Notes: a model not told the origin generated them from the sequence alone. 64,000 nt of DNA from Casuarius casuarius (GCA_003342895.1 PTFA01000055.1:3565629-3629628), one strand, 5' to 3'; positions 26,554 to 39,594 are shown, counted from the stretch's first letter. Numbers and translations are program-made.

Positions 26554-26568
26554 TTTTTTTTTTTTTTT
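26554..26568. repeat. T15 homopolymer
   Basis: Uninterrupted T run followed by CCCACC. It interrupts the local frames and accounts for a lysine run in one overlapping minus-strand ORF. Confidence 0.8.
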
Positions 26569-27423
26569 CCCACCTACCTTGTTTGATTCAGTCTGAGACC
26601 ATATGGAGGAGTATGGGGAGAATAATACTTTGTCCAAAGCAGAGAGGAAAGAGGAGATGCCCTCTTCTCCTCCTGGAAAAGCAACCAGATAGTGGGTACT
26701 CTGAGGAGAATGTAGACAAGAAAGCTGGTGGCAGGAGACAGTGCCATCATTCCAATTTCCAGATTGGGGAAAAAAATCCAAAATCCCAGATACCAAGCTT
26801 TCTGCAGGTCCACAATACACACAGAGGTGTACTCAGCTGTTCTTGAAAACTGCCACAAGTGAAATCCTGTGTTTTTCCTTTTTCAGTTACAGGAAGTGAA
26901 CGTGCCGTAGGGGATCCACCTTGGCTAGAAAAGCTTCATATCAACAAAGCTTAAATGAGTTGGCTAGCTAAACTATACCCTGAGTGTAACTAGCTCTGGA
27001 AAAATCTTTCTCTGGTATGAGATAAGTCTGCTTAGTGTTTATTAGTTTATGTTTGTCAAATAGAGGTGTATGGGGAACCTTCACCTGATCCTGTTGCTCA
27101 GTAAACAAACCTTGTACTCTGTTAGTGAATTCTGTAACCCTGGAGCATGACAACATCCAAAGTTGTGGGTGAGACTGCTCAGAATAGATTTAGCTGGTAC
27201 CTTGCAGTCATCCATATCCAAATTAATCATGTAAGGATACCTCTTAGTCAATGGCAAGAAACAGGCACTTTCAGCTCATTAGTCATTTCATTCTAAAAGT
27301 TGTCTAGAATAGACCAGATGAATTGGACCCAGAAAGAATTCTGCCAAGCCATCTAAGTCACAGTTGTGAAGAGGTGTGACTCCTGACCTGTCTAGCTCTG
27401 CCAAGAGAAATCTCTAATAGAGA

Positions 27424-27555
27424 TGCAGTTATACTGGCAAAAGTTTCACTGCTTTACTTTGTTTAGCTATAGGATCATGGCTGGCAGTGCATGATAGCTT
27501 ATTACATTCCCAGGGCAAAATACAGTTTTGTTGATATAGCTATGTCCACACTGAA
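27424..27555. repeat. Possible palindromic MITE-like remnant
   Basis: The left end CAGTTATACTGGCAAAAGTT and the reverse complement of the right end TAGCTATATCAACAAAACT are similar over about 19 bp. The 'atagctatgtccacactg' edge resembles the 'tatgtcgaca/gtgtagac' edges of palindromic repeats known from turtles and crocodilians. It is old, and I rely on memory for the family resemblance. Confidence 0.3.
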
Positions 27556-28323
27556 AACACTTTGCTGTTAAAGTGCAGTCATTTCCTGTACTCCATGCCT
27601 TATAAAGACCTACTGTCTGACTCATTCAGTCTTAATTGTTTGCATTGGTAGGCTTTTTTTTTTCTCTCTGGAAGAGTGCACAGAAAATGTTTTATCCTCT
27701 TAATTTTCCAACACGCTACTTCAGGAATTTTATATCTTGTTATCCCCAGGAGACACAAAACGATTTCACTGTTGAGCTTCTGAACTGGTCACACTAGCCC
27801 TTCTAAGCTATCTGAAGATTCCTGTCTACCCAAAAACCTGTTCGATGCAGACACTTATGTCCCCTGAGAGGGTCTCTACTCACTGAAGTCAAAGGTGAAG
27901 TATCAATAGGACAATGTCAAACATTTAGGTTTTATCACCAGAGAGAGGTTATAACCTTAAAAATGTGTCAGCTAACATGGTTTAACCAGCATGCTTGAAA
28001 GTGCTCATGGAGGCAGGTTGAGATATACTTTAATTTATAGCAGTTCAATATGAGCCCTAGGAGAGGCTTAGGCTGCATTGTATTAAAAGACTACTTCGTT
28101 CAGTTTTCAAAAGTGTTAGAATGTTTTCAATCTAATCTCCAAATTCATAGCTGAAGGGTTGTATTCATGCCTGTATATGTTGCTGACAGCTTCCACCATA
28201 TTCAGGATTTCATTTTAGTTCTGGCTTCTGGAGTCAGGGGATCACACTATACTTTTGTTTTTAGAATTGTGATGCAGAACAAAACTGGAAAATATGAAAG
28301 CTAAGAACTGAGAACTCCAGAAT

Positions 28324-28366
28324 GTATATACATATAAATGCATATATATACACATACACACACACA
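28324..28366. repeat. TA/CA microsatellite, impure
   Basis: Alternating TA then CA dinucleotides with interruptions. Confidence 0.75.
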
Positions 28367-31300
28367 GTCTTGTGATTCATGAATCATGTAGCACTACTAC
28401 TTACATTTTGAATGATTACACAAGACTTTGGGTTGTTTTTATGATTTTTTCTTGTTTTATTTCAAATCATCAAAATAAAATCTAGAGTCCAGCGACTCCC
28501 ATCAGCTTCCATGAGTCAGCAGAAATACACCTGCAGTTTCCTTGAGAAGTTACGCTTGCTCAGAGGGTGAGTCAGCAGGACAATCCTGCCACCCTGTGAC
28601 AGGCAGGAAGTAAACAGTGAAATGTTTAATACTGTTGTTGCTTGCTTCTGGCAGCCGTCCCGAAATAAATTTTGTTCAGTATTGTCCCAAATAGCAAAAT
28701 GTGGCCAGAGTAGTTTATAACTTACCTTCAGGATCTCAAAGAAAAAAAATATATAATCATGTAACTCATATTCCTCTCATTAATCAGCATGGATTAAGGT
28801 AGTTGCCTTCTTCAGTTTTAAATATCTGTGAAAAAAGGCAGAGGCTCAAGTGTTCAGATGAAAACTAGGCCACAAATGTTCTAACTCAAAATTTCAGACC
28901 TCTGATCTTTTGCACTTGCAGGTGTACAGGTAGTGGTGCAAGGACACAGTGATGGAATCATATTTTTATGCCTTCAGGGTTCTAGTATAGTTTTGAAAGA
29001 TTCCTCTGTTCTGCCTCCAGGGGGTAACAAAATATGCAACTTTAAAGACAAAATGCTGATAGAATTTATACCAGCTCTGGTGTAAAATGTACAGTTGCCA
29101 AAGTCACATACCTTGATGTTTTAGTAAAACACTCAATAACGTGTCTTCCTTATCAACAAAAAGTAAAATGACTCATATGATAGCACTGCCACATGGCTTG
29201 CAAGCTGGATGAATCCTTAACAAGGAAAGCATGTGATAATATATCACAGGTGGCATTTATGACCTAGTAAGCTTTTTCAGTGATTGAGGTTAGGTCTAAT
29301 TTTTTAACCCTTTCATTAGGACCTTGACACAGGCATTTCAGAACACATTTCATGTGCATATAAGCCTCAGTTATGTCTGAAAGAGGCTGTGCAAAGTATC
29401 AAATGAGACAAATAACCCAAAATGATCTAGCAAGATTAGACATAAGAGAAGCAATAGCAGAATTCATTTAAACTTGAGAAATGAAACCTAAAACAATAGA
29501 GGAAATAAAATCCAAAGCAGTGTATTTGAGAAATGGGAGAAACTTGGAAGACATTCTTGGCAGAACAGGGAGAAAGGGATTAATGGCTACAAATATGAAA
29601 CAAATTTGATAATGAGATATGACAGTAAAAAGTCAGCTTCAGTCCAGAATTCTAGAGAACTGTTTGATGAGAAGTTCCCTAAAATAGGGACTTTCTGTTG
29701 CCAGGTACTTGACATGGAGGAAATTTTCAGGTGAACAAATTATATTGGAAATATGAATCTGCATTTGATATTTGAAAGAGAAAAAGTACAAAGGAAAAAT
29801 AAATCACCCTGTGTGACCTACCTAAATGAACACTTTACTGCACTGTGCCTGTAAAAACTTTGTTATCACCAGAATAGTGTTGCTGTGCTGGTGCTCTGTG
29901 GGGTTGAAGGAGGAAGGCTAAGAGAACCACCACAAGCACAGGAAGGACTTTTCAGCCAAATAATGCAGTCCAAGGTTAAGGGGACCATTGCTGGTACAGA
30001 GAAAGTGGGAGATATTGGATCCAAGTGTGTATGACCAAGAGGGCCTGCTCAGCTTCAATATTCCTCACTTAAATATCTTTTTTATTTCATTTTATATTAG
30101 AAGCACATCACAGCAAGAAAGAAAAACAGCAAATTTGAGGAGACATACGTGTGTCTGTATCTGTTTCCTGATATATATGAATATGAAATAGTAGCCAAAA
30201 ATACATTTTAAAATGACAACAAATCGCTCATTTATTTAAAAACAGGCATTGTAGTTGCATTAGTAAATGTACCCAGTATTCCTTTTCAGCATTATTCACA
30301 GCTATGTTTTTCAAATATGACAGGAGAGTTAGGATCAGCTGTATTGATTAGGGTCGTTACTCAGACTTCCAAAGACAGTCTGTGCAATCAACATAAATTG
30401 GTGATTAACAGGATCATTTATTTGGAAGCATCTGGAACATGAAATCATGGGGATAGTCAAAAGATCTGTGAGTGCAGACTGTATTTTGCCTTTTATTGTT
30501 TCCATGAATATTATTTTCCTTGTAAATACTTTTTTCTGTCTCCTTTTATACCCTAATCTTTGATGATTGTGTGCACTGTGCATGTCTAGTAGGAGCTTTG
30601 AAGGATGATAATTTAATGGTGGGTTTCTCAGTGGGGAGAAAATTAAAATGTACAGCCTTTTGTCTGTATGGTGAGTTGCTAAATCACTTTGCACAGTATG
30701 ACACAGCTTGCGGCATTATACATGACATAAAAACTCTTCATTAACATGTATTGTTACTGTGTCCCACTGTGAAAAATGTGGTATATTAGTTGGTCTATTT
30801 ATAAGTAAACCTTGTTGTAGGAGAAGACTTTGTACTTCTCTGAATAATATGAATATTGAAGTCTATTTTATATAGTTTTATCATGGCACAAAACATGCAA
30901 AATAAGTTGAAAGATCTTTCTGCCTTTAACATCTATCACAGTCCTTATTGTGTCTTCACTACTGTCTGTGTAAGCTTTTACCAAGCAAAAGGCCTGGAAA
31001 GGAAATATATAATAAACATCAGAAAAGGAAAGAAGTACAATTGACTTTGACAGGGACTTTACAATCTATTATTAATTCTGCACACCTGCAGCTGAAGTCC
31101 ATCTTGCCTAGGCATAGGTGAGAAGCGTCTGTGTGAGTACTCTGTCGTCTGCCTTCGTGACACAAAGGCTACTGAGTCTGTGGCTGTCGGGATGACATGC
31201 TGCATGTTGGGACCTTACTCTGTCTATGGCTGTTCCTTTGCCTCACCATTAGCTGTTTAAGTGCCAGCTGCAGAGTGCTGTCCATACAAGGTACAGGGAA

Positions 31301-32990
31301 AGACCGGACCTGGTGGGCTTTTCTTCTAAAAAGATGGCCATTAGAGCTCAGGCACAGGCCCCACTGAGGAGGAGGGATATAGAGTATAGCGCTATCTTAT
31401 AGCACAGCCTTTTTCCTTTTCATGTAGTAAATGCATAATTGGGCTTCTGCTACACTGGTACTGGAAAGTAGTTTCAAGGTGTGGATGACAGCTGGGAAGA
31501 AAGCAGGATGCAGAGATGGTGCCAAGGATGCAAAAATTAAGGACATCTGCAACCTGATTTATTTAATACAAATTAAGTATGCCCTGCAGGCTGCTGGTCC
31601 TTCACCCTAACTTTGACTAGAGACATACCTAAGAATTACAGTTTGAACATGAATATCTTTTGTCCACACTATACTCATTTGTTACCATATACCAGCCATC
31701 CAGTGAACTTGCATTTTAGTGTCAAAAATGAATCCTCTTCGATAACAACAGAGTATTATTTCAAACAGCACTGTACATACAAGGCACTGAGGCTGATTTG
31801 TGGGCTGTTAAGAAAATTATTTGTATATTACACTAAAAATGAAATGTAATGCAATATAGTACTCAGCAGCGGATTCTGAATGGGAACACGCTTCTTTGTG
31901 AAAGGTAGGAATAGATAGTAATGGCTGATTAGAAGGAAAGAAAATTCTGATTGATCAAGCTCTGTGATACCTATCTGCCATCATAGGCACCACACAGAAT
32001 TAAATAGTTAAGAATCAATGACATGTCAGTTCTTATTGTGTTGTGGTAAATACAGACGAAGGGCATTCCCAGTAGCAGACGTTACTGAGCAGACATTACT
32101 GAGCAAGCATATACTTCTCCCATACGTAATGGATTGTCACTAAGATACTTACATAAGAATAAGTGTCATAAAAACGCAGACAGTGTCAGGTCTTACATAT
32201 TTTCTTGTCCTCTTTTTGGAGGAGTTCTCCATTGCAAAATGAGAAGTGACATTTTCTTACATAAAAATCTAGTACATAGACTAAGAGATTAGCTCAGTTT
32301 TACCCAACAAAAGAACTGGAAATACATTTTGGCTCTCATTATGACCTATCAAAGCTGAAATGTGGCATGTGGTTTTCTGAACAAAGTTATAGCCTCAGAA
32401 ACTTGCAGTGCAGTTTCTGTTAAGATTGCTTTTCTGCTTTGTTCACCAGCGAAAGTATATTTATTCTCCCTAAAGCAGACCCAGTTACTGCTGGAACGTG
32501 GAAAACCTGTAATGTTCAGTGTAATGCTCATTTTGACTAGTCTGCTGGCTGAAAATGAACCTGAACTTTGTTAGTGCCACTCATCACACAGCTTCTGCAT
32601 CGTCAATTTATCTTCCTCCAAGGGAGGCTTAAATGTGCAGCCTTTCATTGCAAGGTGTGCACACTTAGATTCTGCACGGGGAAGATAAAGCTGTCAGAAG
32701 GAAGTGATAAGTCATTGCTATTCTTCTGGTTTCTTAAATATTGGCTTATTTCAAAATCATAAGGCATTTTTCAATTCATTTGCCCTTTAATCCAGAAAGA
32801 AACTATAATGATGTTTAAATAATACCTGACAGACCAAACTCTGTCAGTCCTAGCAGCTATTCATGTATCCAGGTCTGTTGCAAGAGTAAAGGAGTTGGTA
32901 TATCCCATTTTTGCTATTACATCCACTTCTCCCTGGATCCTTTTGCCTTGCTGCTGTGTGGAACTGAGCACAGAAGAAATTATATTTGTT

Positions 32991-33026
32991 CTCTCTCTCT
33001 CTCTTTTCTTTTTTTTTTTTTTTTTT
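32991..33026. repeat. (CT)n followed by T18
   Basis: CT repeats (32991-33004) run into TTTC and 18 T. This pyrimidine tract explains the Phe/Leu/Ser or Lys/Arg-rich ORFs over it on both strands. Confidence 0.85.
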
Positions 33027-34129
33027 CCTTTTTTGGCCCCTTCCATCCATGTCCAATACTGCTATTTCACTGGGAGATCTTAGCCTGCTCTCTATCATAC
33101 ATCAATAAACACATTAAGTCAACAGGTGCCTGGTACCACCACTGTAATTCAGTAGCAGATTCAGTATGCAATCATCTATTCGGAATAAAAGCAGAGATGT
33201 ACTAGCTTCAATTCCTCTAAGAGAAGGGCATACCTCTGCCCAGTTCCCCATTACTATCACAGATTCATCTGCCTCAACTTTCTATTATGATAATTATTTC
33301 CTTTATTGATTGATTTTCATGGTTTTCACTAATTGCTTCAATAATTTTGAAGGGGTTCATGAAGACAGGATGTCAAACAATTTGTAGTAGTTATAATCAC
33401 TGATCTTATGTGGCCTTGGCTGGAGCATGCCAGAATGATCAAACATTAGTGTTGCAATAATTTGTGTTTAAAAGTCACAGGTATCCAAACTCTTCTTGTC
33501 AGTAATTGAAGGAGGAAAGATTCTGAGCTGTTTCTCAAAACTAAATCTCTTTCTTGGGGCTGTGAATTCCTCCAGCTGCTAATAAGTTCAACTAAAATCT
33601 GGAAAATGTTACAGTCTTTTTATTATTACTAATATTAATTACTAATTAATGCTATTATATTACTACTATACCAATATGCAGGTTTATAAAAAGTCTACTA
33701 CACAAATACCCAAAAGCCTGAGGCTATCCCAGGACTCTTCTGCCTCATTTTGGCTCTGAGTAATTCAAATTCTTAAAATCTAGCACTGTTTTCAAAATCC
33801 CAATCAGCAAGTTGAGTTGGGGTTGTGGGTTGGTAGATTTATATACTTTGGATGGCTCATCTCCCACTAAGAGTGGGTTATTCTGGAGAACAGATGGGAG
33901 GCCTGGGGCCACCTCTCTCCCTGCCCTCCCTGCTGCAGGGTCTCAGTGCCAAGTGCAGAGCAGCTGGTACACAGCTAGCTTCCAAATGGCCACTAACATT
34001 GAAGAGTGCAACGATTTAATGTGCTGTGTAGAATAATCCTGGACAGGCCCCATCTCCATCATATCCCCAAGTGGGGGGTGAGCAGGATAGACAGAGGTAC
34101 GAGGGCCTAAGGAACATAACCTATCAGGC

Positions 34130-34644
34130 TCATTGGGAATAATAAGGGTTTAGGAGGGGGTAAAGCAGGGCATGGGGGAAGAAATGGGGCTTATGATATG
34201 CACTGAAGACATCTGATAATAAGAGGGAGACATCAGACCCACCCCATGGAAAAGGCAGATTAACTGGGAACCGTGCCAAAGGCCCTCCCAGACAACGAGG
34301 GTAGGAAAGCGTTCCTGACACAATCCCATCCCCTGAAAAGGCTGGACTAGCAGAGCTTGCCCTTATCATCCCAGTCTGTGTTGGGGTGGGAGGGAACTGT
34401 GCCATACCTCCCCACATCACAGGAAGGGGATTGGGAGAAGGGGGAAAGATACTCTCCATTGCCTCAATTACAGAAGTAAAATGGTTTCTCCTGAAAATGC
34501 TGGAGGACAGGCCTTCTTGCTCCAAGGTAGCCAGCCATTCAGCACTCTCACCTGCAAATAAACGAAGGAAGTTCAACTGCATACTTTTGGGCAAACCTTC
34601 AAACTTATCGATGCTGATCTGAAACTGCCTTTCCCCAAAAACTC
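34130..34644 (-). pseudogene. Possible Ty3/gypsy Gag-like remnant (minus-strand ORF)
   Basis: The minus strand is open from just after a TGA near 34645 down to about 34130, roughly 170 codons. Its start contains ISIDKFEG (about 34597-34620) and then FAGESAEWLATLEQEG (34511-34558) and FTSVIEAMES. These resemble the Gag/LDOC1/RTL-type capsid pattern: a KFxGxP block, then a leucine/glycine-rich 'xLLxGxAAEW' block and an 'FxxxxxEMxxxF' helix, with the intervening stretch seen in intact Gag apparently missing. The remaining 100 or so residues are Pro/Ser/Phe-rich and unlike Gag. No protease or polymerase follows. The match rests on short motifs, and a chance ORF is a real alternative. Confidence 0.27.
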
Positions 34645-34659
34645 AGATAACTGAAAAAG

Positions 34660-37600
34660 TTTTGGGATAGATAACCTGGAATCCACCTCAGCACCGACAG
34701 TCCATGAAGGAGCTTTTGAAGCATCATGCTGGGGACAGAGATGAGAGTTTTTAAGAACAACCTGTGAGCTCAACACAACAGTAGCTTCAACAAATAAGAA
34801 TATTTGGTTTTCAGTTGGGAGGGGATTGCTTGCTTGGTTTTATTTTTTCCTGGCAAGATGCTGCATTCCAGTTAATTGCATACTCCTTTCTGAAACCAGA
34901 ACATCGGAAGTACAACGCGTTTCCTGAACTTGCTGGAATAAGCATTGTACGTGGTCCCCTTTGGAGCACTTTTATTAGGGTGATTCTCTGCTGTCAGTAC
35001 ATGTGACTTATTACATCTAAAAAGCCCATAGAAACTAGCCCTTGTAGAGACTGTAACAGTCCTTGGAGGGCTCTGGGGCCAACTTTTAGGGCATGGATTA
35101 CAATTGTTGCTAAAATTCAGATTCCTGAGAGATATTTACTGCATGGACACATCTGTATCTAATAGATATAAATGTTTATTTGTTTGTTTGTTTGCTGTCT
35201 GTGGATAAGAATGTACTAGAGACTACTCCAGGTTAGATTAACCATGTATTCTGGAAATTATTATATGGGTTATTAAAAAGTGATCCTCTGGGAGTATATT
35301 CCAAGTAAATCCTAAAGTATGCTAGACAGTGGATGCAACTTGAAATGTATGAAGCACAACAAGTGGCTTGTTTGCTCTCTGTAGCAACTTCGGCATGGCA
35401 TAGTGCCATGTACATACTCAAGCTAAGTTTGAACAAGGTAGCTTGGACAAAGCTAACCACTGCAGCAGTGCTACCATATTGCTCTGTGCTAGCTGGCTTG
35501 GCTTCCAGAATCTCAGCTACCTCAGCTGGCTCAGGCTGAGTATTTCTGAACCACACTCCATCATGCTGTGCAGATATTCCCTGTAACCTGCCTACAGAAA
35601 CACACAAACATCATAGTTACCTGGATAATTATTTAAATTGTTGCATGTGAAGAGGTTGGGAGCATACTGCTGCATGTAGGTTAGGTCTCCTGCTTTTTTT
35701 GAAATGTTGGTTCTTTAAGGATTGGTTTCAGTCTCCTTTCTAGAGCCAAGTTCTTTATTCAGTTGATTCTTTTATAAACCCCATGCAGAATCTTACCTGA
35801 GAAAAGACTTAGGCCTTTTGGCTCTTATCTGATCTTTTCCCAAAACACAATACTCTGCAATATAGACTGTCTACTTGCTATTTCTTCTCTTCCATGAAGG
35901 TCCTTTTTACTATGCTTGGTTATAACCAGAATTGGTGTTTAATTTTTCTTTGGCAGGCTTGGAGGGGTAGTCTGTGGTAATGGTGTCTTTTGTCTTTATA
36001 ATGATGTATTTACTGTATGCATTGTAATATTCACTTTGAAAGCTGTGTGCTCATAAAAGATGAGGTAACAGTGGGTAGCTCTGCCTAGGCAACATTGGTA
36101 TTATTCTCTCCTTCAGTAAATGTCAGTGTTAGAAGTAGTAGCAATATGAAATCTTGTCATACTCTTTTGAAGTAATAAGCAATATTTTCAGAAGAATATT
36201 TTGTAAACTAATCAAGTATTACAAGGCATTTCCTAGGAGCAGAACTAGGTAGAATATGAGTACTGAAGCAATGTGCATAAGGACATATGACAATGTGAAC
36301 TGTTTAACATTTCCATTCCTTTAGGTTTCATTTCAAACAAAGTAGAATTGCAAAACTGCCTTTTAAGCAGTTCTTCACAGGTTATTTCATTCCATCAAAC
36401 AAAGAAATAAGCCTCCGTATTATCTTTGAGAGTCTTCTACTCTAACAGTCCAAAACTCTCTGGTAATTCATTGGTGTAACTTTGCAGTACTTTGAACCAT
36501 TACTGCAGAATACAGTACTGGTTTTAGATGAGAAAATAGCACTGCTTCAGTTGGCATTCAGGAAGCGTTCTTCTCTGGCAGGGAATATGGTGGAATTGTA
36601 CAACGGGGAGAACAAGTCCTGCGCTGATCACTGAAAGTAATGGATCATTGCATTGCTGCATTAATCTGCCTCTCTGGTGTATATACATTATAAAAATTTG
36701 AGCATGTTGCAGATTGCCTGTCTACAATACAAGTAGAAAGTGAAAGATTTACAGGGTAAATTCCTATTGACATACACCAGGTCAGAGAAACTGAACAAGA
36801 ATTAGTGTATTCAGCTTACTGCAAACATCAGCTTTGCCTTTTCATATCTTCAGTCTTCCTGAGGCTAAAAGTTCTTTATGAGGACAATGTTATGTGTTTT
36901 GGATTAGTCAGAAGCCTCGGTCATTTGAAAGGTCATATATGCAAGAGATGGCAGAATCTGGTTTTTTAATGACCAATGTTTTGGCTTTTGTGGAGAACTG
37001 TGGAAAAAAATCTATAGAAGCCATTAGTGCAAATGTATGTCAAAAAGAAAACATAACAGTGGTAAGCCTATTAAATTATTTGAGTCCAATCTCCTACTGA
37101 TGCAGGATTGGGTGGGGATATGTTGGACTGTTTTTTCACAGTCAGTCAGTTGTACTTTTGCACTACAGAGTCATTTGCAAACCATGAGCTGTTGGAATCA
37201 TTATCAAGAACAAGAACTCTTCTCTTGATGCCTAAAAAAAATCCTTAGAAGATGAGACATAAGCAAACCAGATTAGAAATCTAAGAATGAAATAACTGGC
37301 TTTGGTAATGAGAAGCATTTGAATGCACAGGTTCACAATTCATAGAATGAAAATTGCAGCTTGCTCCATTTGAATGAAGGATTTTACATTCTTAAGCAAA
37401 TAAACTCAAGTAAGGTCTGTGGAGCATACAGCTGCAAAATAAGGCTGAAGGAATCTTCTTTACAGTGGTGAGATGATATTTTTTCAAGTTATATTTCTTC
37501 AGGATTTAAGTTTTGCAGAAAATGCAGTACAATTAATTCTTTCAGTGAAACCTAATACATTTACTATATATTTTGCTTTTGAAACATCTTAAGTTATGTA

Positions 37601-39440
37601 CCAATTGTACCCCAACTCATAACTGATCAAAACTGAGATCTTTTATAATCCCTAATGGATTGTCATGCTATTATGTTTGACTTGCTAGTATTTGCAAAGT
37701 TGCTATGGTGACAGTTGTAGCTCTGGTTAAAAAATTATAATAATCCTATTTTGTTTAACCACAAATTCCATAAGATCTCAGCATGATTCCAAAAGTACAT
37801 TTCCGCCAAAATGTATGCATGGTGCCCTCTTTTCTGAGCAACTGTATCTGTAGTAAAATATAAGTGTAAAGGGAACTCTAACCTCTGCTTTGGTCATGGT
37901 ACCTTATGACAGTCTATTCAAATCACTATATATTTTTTTAAATAGCTTTAGAATAGCAAATTTTCCATTTCTTGAAGAAAAGATCAGAGCAGACCCAAGG
38001 GAAGAATCCACAGTACAAAATTCCTAGGGCTTGCTTCAGCTTCTTTGTGATCATTCTGGTAAGGCAAAGCAGCCCTAAAGTCAGTCTGACCATGCCCTTT
38101 AATATTGCTCTGACCTGCACTGCAGACACATCCCATGCAGCTTTAAGGTGGGCTTCAGCACACTGATTTGACTTATGCCAAGGGGGTCTGAGTCTGGCTT
38201 TGGGGCACAAAGATTGCCTGTAGAAGCTTTTGCCCATGGACCCACACAGATCGGCTTCCAAAATACCTTGGCAAAAGATTTTTGAAGCTTTTGGCGATTT
38301 CATCTCTCACACAGACCTAGGGCACCGATATGCAGCAAGATTCCCTTCCAGTGCACCCTCTCATAAATGTGTAGTTAACCTTGTCCAAGGAGGAAGAGAG
38401 CCGCTCTTCACTGACCTCTGGAAAAATCTCTTTCTCTCCCCATTGATTGTATAGGGTGTGAATTGATATTAACATCCTACCAAGCACTTAAATCATGAGC
38501 CTAAAGCCAGGCATAGTGACAAAATTCTCTGCAAGACAAAGAGTATTTTAGGTAATAGAGGTTATATTTACATTGAAGTGCAGGTACTGCTCTCAGTTGG
38601 AAGGTGGTAGCCAGCAGCGTCACTCCCCATAGGGCCTGGAGCCAGGACATGGAGCCCTCCTTCCTAAAAGTGGGTCCAAGTATCAGCAGAGTGGTGGCAG
38701 TCAGATGCTGAGAGGTGCTGAGAGTGTGCTCCTAAGTCGCCCATGAGCTGCATCTCTTGCAAACTGCAAAGAAAGCTTGGTAGGGTGAGTTGTTTCACCA
38801 GCAGCACTCAAGGTCCTCATAGTGTTTCAAGACCTGGGATGCTCCTATTCAGCTGTAGTCAAGGTTAGGGCTTGAATAATTTAAATGAAAGGTAAATTAA
38901 AGTTCAAACTCAGCCCCAACCATGGCTTAATGTACAATGTAAATATTGCTGTCATCCTGCTAGATAAAAGAGCTATAGTGGAACGTGCTGGAGAGAAACA
39001 ACAGAAGGCAAAAAGAGTGGCTTTGAAGTTTTGCTGATAAATTTAGATCTTAATTTTAAAAGGTGAAAGATAAGATATGAATAAGCTGCTGATTTTGTTT
39101 CAAAGCTCTGGTTTTAGATGATAAGATTTGCTTTAAAATGGGAAAATATTTTTTCTTCAATGTGTAGGAGAAAGTGTCACAGCTTCTTTCTAAAAATGTA
39201 GGAAGAAATGCTGATGGCAGGAGAAAACTTGGAAACACTCTCTTGTTTTAACGAGCAAAAGTAAGGCCTGTGTTGATACTATTCCTCTAATAATAATTCC
39301 TGACAGGTAATCCTTAGTTTATTTGAAATCCAGATTCAAACAGAATCGTGTTAGCCTGGATGTCAAAATCAGTATTGTCTTTGTTTGTCTTGTAACAATT
39401 CTGTTTGAAATTGATTTAAGGGAAATTTGCTTTGCTTTGA
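34660..39440. other. Intronic sequence up to exon 4
   Basis: Holds the palindromic element at 35.4 kb. The two facing ORFs at 37938-38303 overlap each other and match no known family. The last 30 bases lead into the exon 4 pyrimidine tract. Confidence 0.5.
35412..35545. repeat. Palindromic MITE-like element
   Basis: The left arm ACATACTCAAGCTAAG followed by AAGGTAGCTTGG pairs imperfectly with the right arm, whose reverse complement reads AAATACTCAGCCTGAG followed by GAGGTAGCTGAG. This gives two inverted arms of about 40 bp around a core of about 50 bp. The 'catactcaagctag' edge resembles a palindromic family abundant in turtles. No target duplication is evident. Confidence 0.45.
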
Positions 39441-39469
39441 CTTTTCTCCCTCTCTGTCTCTCTTTTAAG

Positions 39470-39594
39470 GTCAACTCAAATCAAAACATACTCTTGGGAT
39501 AATGCCCAGGTTATTTTGGTCGGTAACAAATGTGACATGGAGGATGAGCGGGTAATCTTCACTGAGAGAGGCAAACATTTAGCAGAACAACTCG
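39470..39594 (+). CDS. RAB3C: RAB3C coding exon 4 (internal exon, partial gene)
   Basis: RAB3C is a Rab-family small GTPase on synaptic and secretory vesicles that regulates docking and Ca2+-triggered exocytosis through effectors such as RIM and rabphilin (family knowledge). The exon begins with the last base of a split Trp codon (phase 2), encodes 41 full residues starting [14 protein letters not shown], and ends with the first base of a split Gly codon. The G4 guanine-specificity motif NKCD lies at 39525-39536, followed by MEDERV. The acceptor has a long pyrimidine tract (about 39440-39466) before AG at 39468-39469; the donor is CTCG|gtaaga. I assign RAB3C rather than RAB3A, B or D from this exon combined with the terminal exon's tail. 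A Phe codon (39558-39560) sits where RAB3C as I remember it has Ser. Exons 1-3, with the P-loop and switch regions, are not in the window. Confidence 0.96.

Larger units (their letters stand above)
27560..34125. other. Intronic sequence, mostly unrecognised
   Basis: AT-rich with microsatellites. An A-rich stretch at about 29390-29680 could be an old sense-strand LINE piece, but no conserved block can be read. Confidence 0.5.
1..39469 (+). other. RAB3C: RAB3C upstream intron (probably intron 3), partial
   Basis: Everything before the first visible exon is non-coding as far as I can read it. I looked for the preceding Rab3 exon, which should encode the DTAGQERY switch II motif and end in VQDW with a phase-2 donor, and did not find it. 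If the usual five-exon Rab3 structure holds, this is intron 3 and is at least 39.5 kb long. All ORFs here are short, lack family motifs and overlap in several frames, as expected by chance. Repeats and structured elements inside it are listed separately. Confidence 0.75.

Noticed and set aside
32850..33205. Lys/Arg- or Phe/Leu-rich ORFs on both strands
   Set aside because: They are translations of the (CT)n/T18 tract, not proteins.
37060..37120. MQDW-like string near GATGCAGGATTGGGTGGG, tested as the end of the missing Rab3 exon (VQDW)
   Set aside because: Upstream translation shows none of the switch II or YYRGAMG sequence of that exon and the following bases are a poor donor.
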